Assembly: GCF_026711005.1 (NCBI RefSeq)
Contig: NZ_JAPPVJ010000006.1
Coordinates: 186,001-250,000, forward strand
Length of the DNA: 64,000 nt
Origin: Sphingobacterium sp. UT-1RO-CII-1
GTDB lineage: Bacteria > Bacteroidota > Bacteroidia > Sphingobacteriales > Sphingobacteriaceae
Direction of reading: 5' to 3'
Shown: piece after piece, positions 17,573 to 26,376 of the stretch
Position numbering within the stretch: the stretch's first letter is position 1
Layout: each line of letters begins with the position of its first letter
Program-made: the position numbers and the translations under genes
The notes under the pieces: model-generated
What the model was told of the DNA's origin: nothing
The model's input: the letters and a program-made list of their open reading frames with translations, nothing else
Databases searched by the model: none

Positions 17573-18040
17573 TTATTCTTTTTTCAAATCTAAAATAGCC
17601 TCAATAAACTTTCCCTCTTCATTACTATCCTCAAATACAAAAACTACTTTTGAAAGCTCTTTGTCCCCCCAATTAGAAACTTGCAATCGAAACGGGACAG
17701 GTAAATTTTCCTCTAACAAGTAGTGTAAATAATTCTGCCTATCCGCAAGACTCACCAATACCCTTCCCATTCTCATATTAGCACACATATGTTTTGCACC
17801 ATCGTTATCAATGACCTGTGTAGCATATGTATTCAGTTTAAATTCACGAACACCCTTATGATAAGAAATCAAGAAAAAGTCAATGGTAATAGTGTCCTTG
17901 TTCTGATCAAGGCTTACAGCCTTTACGTCTATTTGTAAATCATCTATAACATACGCTTCTTTTATTTCTTGACCTTGTAATTGTACAGTGCACAAAGAAC
18001 AAACCAAAAGCAAAAGCAATGAACACTTAAAATAACTCAT
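17573..18040 (-). CDS. hypothetical secreted protein
   Basis: Unrecognised 155-residue protein with a signal peptide (about 1-23, LLLLLVCSLCTVQLQGQ) and a beta-rich body (Y-V-I-D-D-L-Q-I-D-V-K, D-T-I-T-I-D-F-F-L-I-S-Y). It contains one body cysteine (C-A-N-M). It starts 3 nt after the stop of the DUF4293-like gene on the same strand, so the two are an operon. No function can be inferred beyond an envelope location. Confidence 0.7.
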   Translation of the reverse strand: MSYFKCSLLLLLVCSLCTVQLQGQEIKEAYVIDDLQIDVKAVSLDQNKDTITIDFFLISYHKGVREFKLNTYATQVIDNDGAKHMCANMRMGRVLVSLADRQNYLHYLLEENLPVPFRLQVSNWGDKELSKVVFVFEDSNEEGKFIEAILDLKKE

Positions 18041-18043
18041 CTT

Positions 18044-18517
18044 TTATCTTAATCTATCAGCTGAACGAATAAGCTTTTCATCCTTACGGATATCCCTCAC
18101 CGCTAATCCTAATAAAATTAAAGCAAGTGGTAATAAAAAAAAGCCCACACCAATATTATTCGTGTCAACTTTTTGAGATATCGAGCCGAGACTATCATTT
18201 GCAGTACTTAGCATCCATACACCTAAACCAATTACAAGTAAAAGCTCTAAATAAATAAACCTGATCTGCTGCTTTCTATTTTTAAAAAGAAAAATTAAAA
18301 CAAAGGGAATCAAAGCGACAACCCCTGTAAAGATAGCTAAACCAATAGATCCACTCTCTTTAACAATTTCATTATTAACCGAAGAATAAACTCCTGTCAC
18401 AGAAATTTGCCTCCCTAATCCCACTAAATCTATAAAACTTACAAATGGGAATATAAAAAGACTAAACAAGATAACCGAAGCTGCTAAAAGCCAAATTGTT
18501 TGAACACGTTGAATCAT
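18044..18517 (-). CDS. DUF4293 family membrane protein
   Basis: A 157-residue protein that begins MIQRVQTIWLL, as DUF4293 proteins do, with four membrane segments (about 9-29, 55-75, 83-103, 121-141) and a basic C terminus. DUF4293 is restricted to Bacteroidota and has no known function. It is the first gene of a two-gene operon with a secreted protein, and is divergent from truA. Confidence 0.85.
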   Translation of the reverse strand: MIQRVQTIWLLAASVILFSLFIFPFVSFIDLVGLGRQISVTGVYSSVNNEIVKESGSIGLAIFTGVVALIPFVLIFLFKNRKQQIRFIYLELLLVIGLGVWMLSTANDSLGSISQKVDTNNIGVGFFLLPLALILLGLAVRDIRKDEKLIRSADRLR

Positions 18518-18664
18518 AAACTATATAATAAATACTATCTAACAAATATACTATAAACAAAAGAATTAGCAATTTGATTGCTTTAAAAATTAATTAAACA
18601 ATTAACCTCCCTACTTCCTCCATGACTTATTAAACTCCACTCTTTCCTTAAATATTTTTCACTC

Positions 18665-19453
18665 ATGAGCTTACATTCTTTTAATTATCTTTGTACTGTG
18701 GACAACAAATTACAACGTTTTTTTCTAGAAATTGCCTACGATGGAACTATGTATCACGGCTGGCAACTACAGCATAACGCTATCTCCGTACAACAAAAAT
18801 TAAATGATGTTTTGGAAACAGTTTTGCGTTCCAAAATAGAGACCACGGGTGCTGGACGAACGGATACCGGTGTACATGCCCAACAACTATTTGTTCATTT
18901 TGACACGCAAGAGAATCAGATTAAAAGTAAAAGATCTTTTCTACATTCTTTAAACGCTCTTCTTCCACAAGATATAAGTGCACAGGACTTAATACCCGTT
19001 TCAAACAACGCACATGCAAGATTTGACGCTACCGAGAGGTCTTATGCATACTTTATACACTTTAAAAAAGACCCTTTTCTTACAAATAGATCTTGGCAAA
19101 TTCGGGACATGCCAGATATAGCCTTGATGAATACAGCTACTCAATATCTATTAGGGAAACAAGACTTCAGTTGCTTCTCAAAAAGCCATACCCAAGTGTT
19201 TACGAATATCTGCACAATAAAACAAGCATATTGGCACTTAGAAAATGACCGTTTAGTGTTCAGAATCACAGCAGATCGTTTTCTCCGAAACATGGTAAGA
19301 GCCATAGTTGGCACATTAATTGAAATTGGAATTAAGAAAAAAGAAGCTGAATCAATCCTTGAAGTCATTAGAAGTCGGAAACGTTCGCAGGCGGGGATAT
19401 CCGTACCTGCTCATGGACTATATTTAACAAATATCGTTTACCCTTATTTATAA
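18665..19453 (+). CDS. truA: tRNA pseudouridine(38-40) synthase TruA
   Basis: Converts U38-U40 in the tRNA anticodon arm to pseudouridine. Contains the catalytic GAGRTDTGVHA motif, AYDGTMYHGWQ, RFDATERSY and the R-F-L-R-N-M-V-R-A block. The coordinates use the ATG at 18665, but homologues usually start near residue 14 here, so the GTG at 18698 (MDNKLQRFFLE) is a strong alternative. A TATCTTTG promoter box at 18686-18693 lies inside the longer frame and only 4 nt before that GTG, which would make a leaderless message. Confidence 0.94.
   Translation: MSLHSFNYLCTVDNKLQRFFLEIAYDGTMYHGWQLQHNAISVQQKLNDVLETVLRSKIETTGAGRTDTGVHAQQLFVHFDTQENQIKSKRSFLHSLNALLPQDISAQDLIPVSNNAHARFDATERSYAYFIHFKKDPFLTNRSWQIRDMPDIALMNTATQYLLGKQDFSCFSKSHTQVFTNICTIKQAYWHLENDRLVFRITADRFLRNMVRAIVGTLIEIGIKKKEAESILEVIRSRKRSQAGISVPAHGLYLTNIVYPYL
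18686..18693 (+). promoter_or_regulatory. promoter -7 box of truA
   Basis: TATCTTTG, exact TAnnTTTG, ends 4 nt before the GTG at 18698. If used, translation from the upstream ATG at 18665 would not be possible from this transcript. Confidence 0.45.
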
Positions 19454-19463
19454 CATAAACACT

Positions 19464-21227
19464 TTGAGTAATCAAAATATAACTGGCAAAACCTACGACA
19501 CTAAGCTATTAAAAAGAATGGCAAATTATATGCGTCCCTATAAAACGATATTTTGGGCCTCAGTAGTTTTAACCATTTTATTAGCTGGTGTAGCTCCTGC
19601 ATTACCAATGCTAATCGAGTATACTTTAGATAAATATATATTAAAATCAGATTCCACAGGCCTAAAATGGATGTTACTCGCCATGGTAGCGCTGCTATTG
19701 ATTCAAACCATTATACGCTACTATCACACGTTAGCAACTAACGTATTAGGGCAAAATGTCATTAGAGATATTCGCATCGAGGTTTTTAACCACATAACTA
19801 ATTTACGACTAAAATACTTTGATAATACTCCTATAGGTCGTATCATTACCAGAGCAATATCGGACTTAGAAACTATTTCCAATATATTTTCACAAGGGCT
19901 GATCCAAATCATTGGAGATCTACTACAGCTTTTTGTTATTCTTGGAGTCATGTTTTATACCGACTGGAGATTGACACTTATCGTCCTTGTCCCCATGCCT
20001 TTAATGATTTGGGCAACATATATCTTTAAAGAAGCGATGAAGTCTGCCTTTATAGATGTCCGAAAGTGGGTTTCTAATTTAAATACATTTTTACAAGAAC
20101 ACATTAGCGGAATGGCAATAATACAATATTTTGCACGTGAAGAACAAGAAATCAAAAAATTCGAAAATATCAACCGTAAGCATCGTGACGCCCATATACG
20201 CGCAAATTGGTATTTTTCCATATTCTTTCCCGTCTTAGAAATTATCATTGCAATCGCAACAGGACTATTGGTATGGTATGGCTCTAAACAGATTCTATCA
20301 GATATAATATCTCCAGGCGTAGTTGTCGCTTTTTTAATGTACATTAATATGATTTTCAGACCTATTAGGGAACTAATAGATAAATTCAACACACTACAAA
20401 TGGGAATGGTTTCTGCTGAACGCATATTTGATGTACTAGATACAAAAGAATTTACACCGAACAACGGAAAACTAAGTCCAAAAGAAATAAAAGGGAAAAT
20501 CGAATTTAAAAATGTATGGTTTGCCTATAATAATGAAAAGTGGGTTTTAAAAGATATAAACTTAGAGGTTCAACCTGGAGAAACTCTCGCACTAGTCGGT
20601 GCCACTGGGGCAGGAAAATCTTCGACCATCAATATCTTAAGTAGGTTTTATGAAATACAAAAAGGAAATATTCTTCTTGACAATATCGACATAAGAGAAT
20701 ATGAGTTAAGTTTCTTAAGACAACATATAGCTACAGTACTACAAGATGTATTTTTATTTTCCGATAGCATTTATAACAACATCACCCTTAATAACCCCGA
20801 CATTAGTCGAGAAGAAGTGATAGAGGCGGCAAAAAAAGTTGGTGCTTACGAGTTCATAATGAATCTTCCTAATGGCTTAGAGTATCAGGTACAAGAACGT
20901 GGAGCAACATTATCCGCAGGTCAAGCACAGCTCATATCATTTATCCGAGCTTTAGTTCATAATCCAACTATTCTGGTCTTAGACGAAGCCACATCTTCTA
21001 TAGACACAGAAACAGAAATTCTTATACAGGAAGCAATAGACAAAATGATGACTGGTCGAACTTCAATTGTTATAGCGCATAGGCTTTCAACAATACAAAA
21101 AGCCGATAAAATTATTGTTTTCGACAAAGGTGAAATTAAAGAAACTGGCACCCATGCCGAGCTTCTCTCTTTTAATGGTTACTATAAAAAACTATATGAC
21201 CTACAGTTCAACTCCTTAAGTGTATAA
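19464..21227 (+). CDS. ABC exporter half-transporter (fused permease and ATPase)
   Basis: A 587-residue MsbA/multidrug-type exporter. Six membrane segments lie in about residues 30-320; the ATPase domain (about 345-580) has Walker A GATGAGKSS, signature LSAGQAQ, Walker B ILVLDEATSSID and the H-loop VIAHRLST. It likely works as a homodimer; substrate unknown. It starts with TTG at 19464, 10 nt after truA, and is probably co-transcribed with it. A perfect terminator follows. Confidence 0.92.
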   Translation: MSNQNITGKTYDTKLLKRMANYMRPYKTIFWASVVLTILLAGVAPALPMLIEYTLDKYILKSDSTGLKWMLLAMVALLLIQTIIRYYHTLATNVLGQNVIRDIRIEVFNHITNLRLKYFDNTPIGRIITRAISDLETISNIFSQGLIQIIGDLLQLFVILGVMFYTDWRLTLIVLVPMPLMIWATYIFKEAMKSAFIDVRKWVSNLNTFLQEHISGMAIIQYFAREEQEIKKFENINRKHRDAHIRANWYFSIFFPVLEIIIAIATGLLVWYGSKQILSDIISPGVVVAFLMYINMIFRPIRELIDKFNTLQMGMVSAERIFDVLDTKEFTPNNGKLSPKEIKGKIEFKNVWFAYNNEKWVLKDINLEVQPGETLALVGATGAGKSSTINILSRFYEIQKGNILLDNIDIREYELSFLRQHIATVLQDVFLFSDSIYNNITLNNPDISREEVIEAAKKVGAYEFIMNLPNGLEYQVQERGATLSAGQAQLISFIRALVHNPTILVLDEATSSIDTETEILIQEAIDKMMTGRTSIVIAHRLSTIQKADKIIVFDKGEIKETGTHAELLSFNGYYKKLYDLQFNSLSV

Positions 21228-21275
21228 TTCCAAAGGGACAGCTTCATAGCACCTTAAAAAAACATTTGATATTCA

Positions 21276-21315
21276 TATAAAAAGGGTTACTCATTTAAAA
21301 GCAACCCTTTTTATA
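21276..21315. terminator. bidirectional terminator
   Basis: A 13-bp perfect stem: TATAAAAAGGGTT (21276-21288) / AACCCTTTTTATA (21303-21315) between convergent genes (ABC exporter and M3 peptidase). Confidence 0.87.
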
Positions 21316-21332
21316 TACAAACAGATTCTTGT

Positions 21333-23450
21333 TTAATTCAATCCTCTTTTCTTCATCAGATAGATAGGGTCTGGATCTGCTCCACGGAATTGTCTATACA
21401 TTTCTGCAGGGTTTCCAGTACCACCACGCTCTAAAATATTTCTACGGAAAGATGTGGCCGTCCCTTCGTCGTATACAGATTTTTCTTTGAAGGCTGCAAA
21501 TGCATCCGAATCCAAAACCTCAGACCAAATATAACTGTAATAACCCGCTGAATAACCTCCAGAAAATATATGCTGAAAATAGGAACTTCTATAACGAGGA
21601 ATTATTGCATCGATCATTCCTATCTTATTCATAGATGCTGCTTCAAAAACATTAATGTCTTCCGTTACAGGAGATGTGCGAGCGTGGTAATCTAGATCCA
21701 ATAAAGAAGCTCCTAAATACTCAACTGTAGCAAAACCTTGGTCGAATGTGCCCGCTTTTTCCATCTTCTCAATTAAAGTCGCAGGAATTACCTCTTTGGT
21801 TTTATAATGCTTCGCATAAGTAGTTAAAACCTCTGGGTCTGCTGCCCAGTTTTCCATAATTTGCGAAGGTAACTCCACAAAATCCCGAGGCACCGAGGTA
21901 CCCGCTAAGCTTCTGTATTTTACATTTGATAAAAGTCCATGCAAAGCATGCCCAAATTCATGAAATAATGTAGTCGCTTCATCAAAAGTTAATAAAGCGG
22001 GCTGATCTCCTATAGGCTTCGTGAAGTTACATACAATCGAAATGACAGGGGCAACACGCTCTCCATTTTTAGTACTTTGCGTTCTATAAGATGTCATCCA
22101 TGCTCCACCTCTTTTTGAAGCCCTCGGAAAGAAGTCTGCATATAAAAGGCCTAAGTGAGAACCATCCTTGTCTTTCACTTCATAAACCTCCACATCTTCA
22201 TGGTAAGTAGGTATATTGTTTAAAGCAATAAACGATAGTCCAAATAAATTTGCTGCAGTTGCAAAGGCCCCCTCACGAACGGCTGCTAAACTAAAGTAAG
22301 GCTTAATCTCCTCCTCATTCAAAGAATATCGAGATTTACGTATTTTCTCTTGATAATACCGCCAATCATAAGGAGCAACCTTAAATGTATCTTGAGCAGT
22401 TTCTATTTCCTTCTGAATGTCATCAGCCTCTACTTTAGCTTTAGCTAAGGCAGGTGTCCATAATTTATTCAATAAAGCATAAACATTATCGGGTTTTTCC
22501 GCCATTGACTCTTCTAAAACATAAGCAGCATGAGAGGTATAACCTAACAGTTTTGCTTTCTCTAAACGTAAATTAGCAATTTTCTTAAGGGTCTCCTTAT
22601 TATCATAGTCATTGTCATTATTGCCTCTCATCTGATAGGCATTCCAAATTTCTTTACGCAACTCTCTATTATCAGCATACTGTAAGAACGGCATAACAGA
22701 CGGATTCTGTAAAGTAAAAACCCACTTCCCTTCTTTACCTCTACTTTTAGCTTCGTCAGCAGCGGCTTGCTTTAATGCCTCGGGCAATCCTGCCAAATCA
22801 TTTTCATTTTCCACTAGTAACTCATAGGCATTCGTCTCAGCCAATAAATTCTGTCCAAACTGTGTTGTCAAAACTGATAATTCAGAATTAATTTTCTTTA
22901 GTTTTTCTTTTTGTTCAGTAGTAAGATTTGCACCTGAACGAACAAAACCTTTGTAAGTTTCCTCTAACAACTTTGCATCTTCACTATCTAAACTTAAAGT
23001 ACCTCTATTGTCATATACAGACTTCACCCTAGAAAACAACTTCTCATTTAACGAAATCTCATCCCCATGCGCAGACAATATAGGCGCTAACTCCTTTGCG
23101 ATTGCCTGTATAGAGTCATTCGTATTTGCAGAGTTTATATTAAAAAACACAGTTGAAACTCTAGTCAACAATCTACCAGCATTCTCTAATGCTACAATTA
23201 CATTCTGAAAAGAAGGATCTTCTATGTTATTTACAATAGAATCAATTTCTACATTATGGGCTTTCAAAGCCTCTTCAAAAGCTGGTTTATAGTGACCCAA
23301 TTCTATCTGATCAAAAGGAGGCACCTGAAACGGCGTCTCATAATCCATAAGCAAAGGATTATTGCTTGCTTTTTTGTTCGTTTGATCTTGACAACCTACA
23401 ACAAGTGCTGCCACAACCAAACAGAAAGGTAAGATTCTTTTTTTACTCAT
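21333..23450 (-). CDS. M3 family metallopeptidase, lipoprotein (Dcp/oligopeptidase A-like)
   Basis: Zinc peptidase of the peptidyl-dipeptidase/oligopeptidase family, 705 residues as expected. The signal has a lipobox ending ALVVGC (C20), so it is probably anchored in the envelope. The zinc motif HEFGH is at residues 497-501 with the downstream E in the C-terminal zinc-ligand region, and the E-D-x-x-x-Y-Y substrate-binding Tyr elements (S-Y-Y-S-Y-I-W-S-E-V-L-D) near 640. It should trim short peptides in the periplasm. It is a lone gene flanked by a terminator. Confidence 0.95.
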   Translation of the reverse strand: MSKKRILPFCLVVAALVVGCQDQTNKKASNNPLLMDYETPFQVPPFDQIELGHYKPAFEEALKAHNVEIDSIVNNIEDPSFQNVIVALENAGRLLTRVSTVFFNINSANTNDSIQAIAKELAPILSAHGDEISLNEKLFSRVKSVYDNRGTLSLDSEDAKLLEETYKGFVRSGANLTTEQKEKLKKINSELSVLTTQFGQNLLAETNAYELLVENENDLAGLPEALKQAAADEAKSRGKEGKWVFTLQNPSVMPFLQYADNRELRKEIWNAYQMRGNNDNDYDNKETLKKIANLRLEKAKLLGYTSHAAYVLEESMAEKPDNVYALLNKLWTPALAKAKVEADDIQKEIETAQDTFKVAPYDWRYYQEKIRKSRYSLNEEEIKPYFSLAAVREGAFATAANLFGLSFIALNNIPTYHEDVEVYEVKDKDGSHLGLLYADFFPRASKRGGAWMTSYRTQSTKNGERVAPVISIVCNFTKPIGDQPALLTFDEATTLFHEFGHALHGLLSNVKYRSLAGTSVPRDFVELPSQIMENWAADPEVLTTYAKHYKTKEVIPATLIEKMEKAGTFDQGFATVEYLGASLLDLDYHARTSPVTEDINVFEAASMNKIGMIDAIIPRYRSSYFQHIFSGGYSAGYYSYIWSEVLDSDAFAAFKEKSVYDEGTATSFRRNILERGGTGNPAEMYRQFRGADPDPIYLMKKRGLN

Positions 23451-23783
23451 TTCTTGTGTTTATTTTTTTTCCTAACAAATATAGTTATAAAAGACCATTT
23501 ACAAAGTTAACAGCAGAAGCAATACGTGTTGCTTTCAAATAATACCGAAGTAATGACTTTATACATGCTAAAACTCCATATTTAATTAAATCGTTACAGT
23601 AAAGAACGAATAACTCTATCTCAAAGACAACTACCACACAATTAAATTTGGCACGAATTTTATTCACATCTCAATACATAATGATTTTATAAATTAAACC
23701 ATCTTTCAAATAACAGCTCTATACCTATAGTATGTAGCACATGGCTATTGCACTACGTATATTTAAACAAAGAAACATATAAT
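23451..23783. other. 333-nt gap upstream of the ecotin-type gene
   Basis: AT-rich sequence without a credible gene, RNA or repeat. It should carry the divergent promoters of the M3 peptidase and the ecotin-type gene, but I find no full TTTG-N20-TAnnTTTG match. Confidence 0.4.
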
Positions 23784-24287
23784 ATGAAAAAAATCTATCA
23801 AAAGTCTTTAATGCTAATTGTGGCATGCATTAGTTTAAGCTCTATAACTTTAGCACAGTCTATAAATATGAAAACTGATCCTTCAATTTTTCCAAAACCT
23901 GAAAACGGGTATAAACAAATGTTAATCGAGGTACCTCATTCAGAAAATGATTCAAAAAAGAAAATTGAATTCTCAGTAGGAAAAATAATGGAAGTCGATG
24001 GCTGTAATCATTTTTTCTTACAAGGAACTCTTGAACAAAAAGATTTAGAAGGCTGGGGCTATAGTTACTATATTTTCAAAACAGATGGGATTGTAGGTAG
24101 CACACAAATGGCATGCCCAAGCCAACCTAATAGACATATTTTCGTCTCTGCGCAACCTGAGATCACAAACTATAACGGACGATTACCAATTGTTGTTTAT
24201 GTGCCGGAAGAATATGATATTCAGTTTAAAATCTACAAAGCTGAAGATGATATATATAGAGCTAGTGAAGTCAAACAAAAACAATAG
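23784..24287 (+). CDS. eco: ecotin family serine protease inhibitor
   Basis: Ecotin binds and blocks trypsin-like, chymotrypsin-like and elastase-like serine proteases. The 167-residue product has a signal peptide (about 1-25), and conserved ecotin elements: M-E-V-D-G-C (C74), the LEGWGYSYYIF block, the reactive loop STQMACP with P1 Met (M109), C111 for the ecotin disulfide, and LPIVVYVPEEYDIQFKIYKAE near the C terminus. I use the ATG at 23784; the frame is open from a TTG at 23748. It is unusual for its setting: a lone gene between an M3 peptidase and typA, convergent with typA. Confidence 0.9.
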   Translation: MKKIYQKSLMLIVACISLSSITLAQSINMKTDPSIFPKPENGYKQMLIEVPHSENDSKKKIEFSVGKIMEVDGCNHFFLQGTLEQKDLEGWGYSYYIFKTDGIVGSTQMACPSQPNRHIFVSAQPEITNYNGRLPIVVYVPEEYDIQFKIYKAEDDIYRASEVKQKQ

Positions 24288-24307
24288 TTTTTCGCTATTA
24301 AATAGTA

Positions 24308-24346
24308 TTAAAAAAGATCTTTCTATTTTAGAAAGATCTTTTTTAA
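24308..24346. terminator. bidirectional terminator between the ecotin-type gene and typA
   Basis: A 16-bp perfect stem: TTAAAAAAGATCTTTC (24308-24323) / GAAAGATCTTTTTTAA (24331-24346), 7-nt loop, A/T runs on both sides. Confidence 0.9.
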
Positions 24347-24365
24347 TACATAAGTGATAAGTACT

Positions 24366-26168
24366 CTAAGAATTCTTACCTTTTATTTTTCTTTCGTTTT
24401 CCGTAAGATAAATTTTACGTAAACGCATGGACTGCGGCGTAACCTCGATGTACTCATCCGATTGAATATATTCCATACACTCTTCTAACGAAAACTTTAC
24501 GGCTGGCGCTATACGGACATGATCATCAGAACCTGACGCACGCATATTTGTCAACTGCTTACCTTTAGTGATATTAATAGTCAAATCATTTTCTCGAATA
24601 TGCTCACCTAATATCTGACCTTCATAAATATCCGCTCCAGGATCGACAAAAAAGCGTCCGCGGTCTTGTAATTTATCTATAGAATACGCAGTTGTAGTCC
24701 CTGTATCAAGCGAAATCAACACACCTGCAGAACGTCCAGGGATAGTGCCCTTCCAAGGTTCATATCCCTTTAATCGGTGTGCCATTACGGCCTCTCCTGC
24801 TGTTGCAGTCAAAACACTATTTCGCAATCCGATAATACCTCTTGACGGTATTGTAAACTCTAAATGCTGAACTTCACCTTTAGTTTCCATAACGAGAAGC
24901 TCTCCCTTTCTTTGCGTCACCAATTCGATAACTTTACCTGAAACTTCAGCAGGAACATCAACAACCATCTCTTCAATAGGCTCACACTTAACGCCGTCTA
25001 TTTCCTTCACAATTACTTGCGGCTGTCCTACCTGTAACTCGTACCCTTCACGACGCATTGTTTCTATTAAAACAGATAAGTGAAGAATACCTCTACCATA
25101 TACCAACCATGCATCTGGCGAATCTGTAGGAACTACACGAAGTGCTAAATTCTTCTCCAGTTCTTTTTGCAAGCGTTCATATATATGTCTAGAAGTAACA
25201 AATTTCCCTTCTTTGCCAAAAAAAGGAGAGTTGTTAATAGTAAACAGCATGTTCATAGTAGGTTCATCAATATGCATAACCTCTAGTTGTTCAGGTTTTT
25301 CATAATCAGCAATTGTATCGCCTATCTCAAAACCATCAATACCAACGACAGCACATATGTCTCCTGCATTTACTTCCGAGACTTTTATCCTACCCAACCC
25401 TTCAAAAACTTGAAGCTCTTTAACACGCGATTTTACAATTTTACCATCACGTTTCATTAATGAAACAGGTTGGTTTTCTTTAATTGTTCCACGCGCAACT
25501 CTTCCGATAGCTATTCGCCCCACAAAAGCCGAATAATCTAATGAAGTAACTTGCATTTGCAAGCTACCCTCAGAAACTTGAGGAGCAGGTATGTGTTCGA
25601 TAACCGCATCTAATAATGGAGAGAAGTCTTCCGCAGGCTTTTTCCAATCCGGAGACATCCACCCCTGCTTAGAAGATCCGTAAAGTACTGGGAAGTCCAG
25701 CTGCTCTTCCGTAGCTCCTAAATTGAAAAATAAATCAAAAACATTTTCATACACTTCATCAGGTCGACAGTTTTCTTTATCAACCTTATTAACAACAACA
25801 ATAGGTTTAATACCTAATGCTAATGCTTTACCAGTCACGAAGCGAGTCTGTGGCATAGGACCTTCAAATGCATCAACTAACAAAACAACACCATCTGCCA
25901 TCTTAAGAACGCGCTCAACTTCACCTCCAAAGTCCGCGTGACCGGGCGTATCTATAATATTAATTTTAACGTCTTTGTACTTAACAGAAACGTTTTTTGA
26001 TACAATCGTGATTCCTCGCTCACGCTCCAAGTCAATATTGTCTAAAATCAGTTCTCCAGAATTTTCATTTTCTCGAAACTGACTTGTAAAATGTAGAATT
26101 TTGTCAACTAGGGTAGTTTTACCGTGGTCAACGTGTGCGATAATCGCAATATTTCTAATGTTCTGCAT
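24366..26168 (-). CDS. typA: translational GTPase TypA/BipA
   Basis: Ribosome-binding GTPase of the EF-G family that helps 50S assembly and stress responses. The 600 residues have G1 AHVDHGKTTL, the switch I RERGITI, DTPGHADF, the NKVDK motif, and the BipA-specific C-terminal domain (QRKGELL...PSRGIIGLRN...GLRN). I start at 26168 (MQNIRNIAIIAHVDHGKTTL); the frame is open to 26222 but that extension is not a family feature. A hairpin at 26194-26228 overlaps its promoter box, and the gene may be affected by it. Confidence 0.96.
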   Translation of the reverse strand: MQNIRNIAIIAHVDHGKTTLVDKILHFTSQFRENENSGELILDNIDLERERGITIVSKNVSVKYKDVKINIIDTPGHADFGGEVERVLKMADGVVLLVDAFEGPMPQTRFVTGKALALGIKPIVVVNKVDKENCRPDEVYENVFDLFFNLGATEEQLDFPVLYGSSKQGWMSPDWKKPAEDFSPLLDAVIEHIPAPQVSEGSLQMQVTSLDYSAFVGRIAIGRVARGTIKENQPVSLMKRDGKIVKSRVKELQVFEGLGRIKVSEVNAGDICAVVGIDGFEIGDTIADYEKPEQLEVMHIDEPTMNMLFTINNSPFFGKEGKFVTSRHIYERLQKELEKNLALRVVPTDSPDAWLVYGRGILHLSVLIETMRREGYELQVGQPQVIVKEIDGVKCEPIEEMVVDVPAEVSGKVIELVTQRKGELLVMETKGEVQHLEFTIPSRGIIGLRNSVLTATAGEAVMAHRLKGYEPWKGTIPGRSAGVLISLDTGTTTAYSIDKLQDRGRFFVDPGADIYEGQILGEHIRENDLTINITKGKQLTNMRASGSDDHVRIAPAVKFSLEECMEYIQSDEYIEVTPQSMRLRKIYLTENERKIKGKNS

Positions 26169-26193
26169 TGAGGAATAATGTATTATAAAAATT

Positions 26194-26228
26194 AAAGAGG
26201 TGCAAAGATAATGATTTTGCACCTCTTT
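26194..26228. other. 13-bp hairpin overlapping the typA promoter box
   Basis: AAAGAGGTGCAAA (26194-26206) pairs perfectly with TTTGCACCTCTTT (26216-26228) around a 9-nt loop. On the minus strand a TATCTTTG promoter box lies at 26210-26203, within the loop and right arm, and the typA ATG is 26 nt after the structure. It could be an operator, an attenuator or the kbl terminator. Confidence 0.6.
26203..26210 (-). promoter_or_regulatory. promoter -7 box of typA
   Basis: Minus strand TATCTTTG (exact TAnnTTTG), about 35 nt before the typA ATG. No TTG was found at the expected -33 position, and the box is embedded in the hairpin at 26194-26228. Confidence 0.4.
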
Positions 26229-26258
26229 TTTTTATATTGTGTATTATTATTTTATTAT

Positions 26259-26295
26259 CATAAAGTTGACTATCAATTGAGTAGTCAACTTTATG
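26259..26295. terminator. hairpin after kbl (possible terminator)
   Basis: A 14-bp perfect stem: CATAAAGTTGACTA (26259-26272) / TAGTCAACTTTATG (26282-26295), 9-nt loop, 82 nt beyond the kbl stop. The sequence after it on the minus strand is A-rich rather than T-rich, so it is a weak intrinsic terminator and might be an RNA-stabilising stem. Confidence 0.45.
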
Positions 26296-26376
26296 CTTTC
26301 TTTTCACTTGAAAACGCTAATTGTATCCATACAATAAGCACTACTCATATACACGCTTATAAAGAGTTTAAATCTA

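Noticed and set aside
19955..20464. 169-codon minus-strand frame within the ABC exporter
   Set aside because: Opposite a gene with clear ABC motifs; composition is typical of a shadow frame.
20900..20940. LSAGQ instead of LSGGQ in the ABC signature
   Set aside because: LSAGQ is a common variant in multidrug-type exporters, so not a sign of loss of function.
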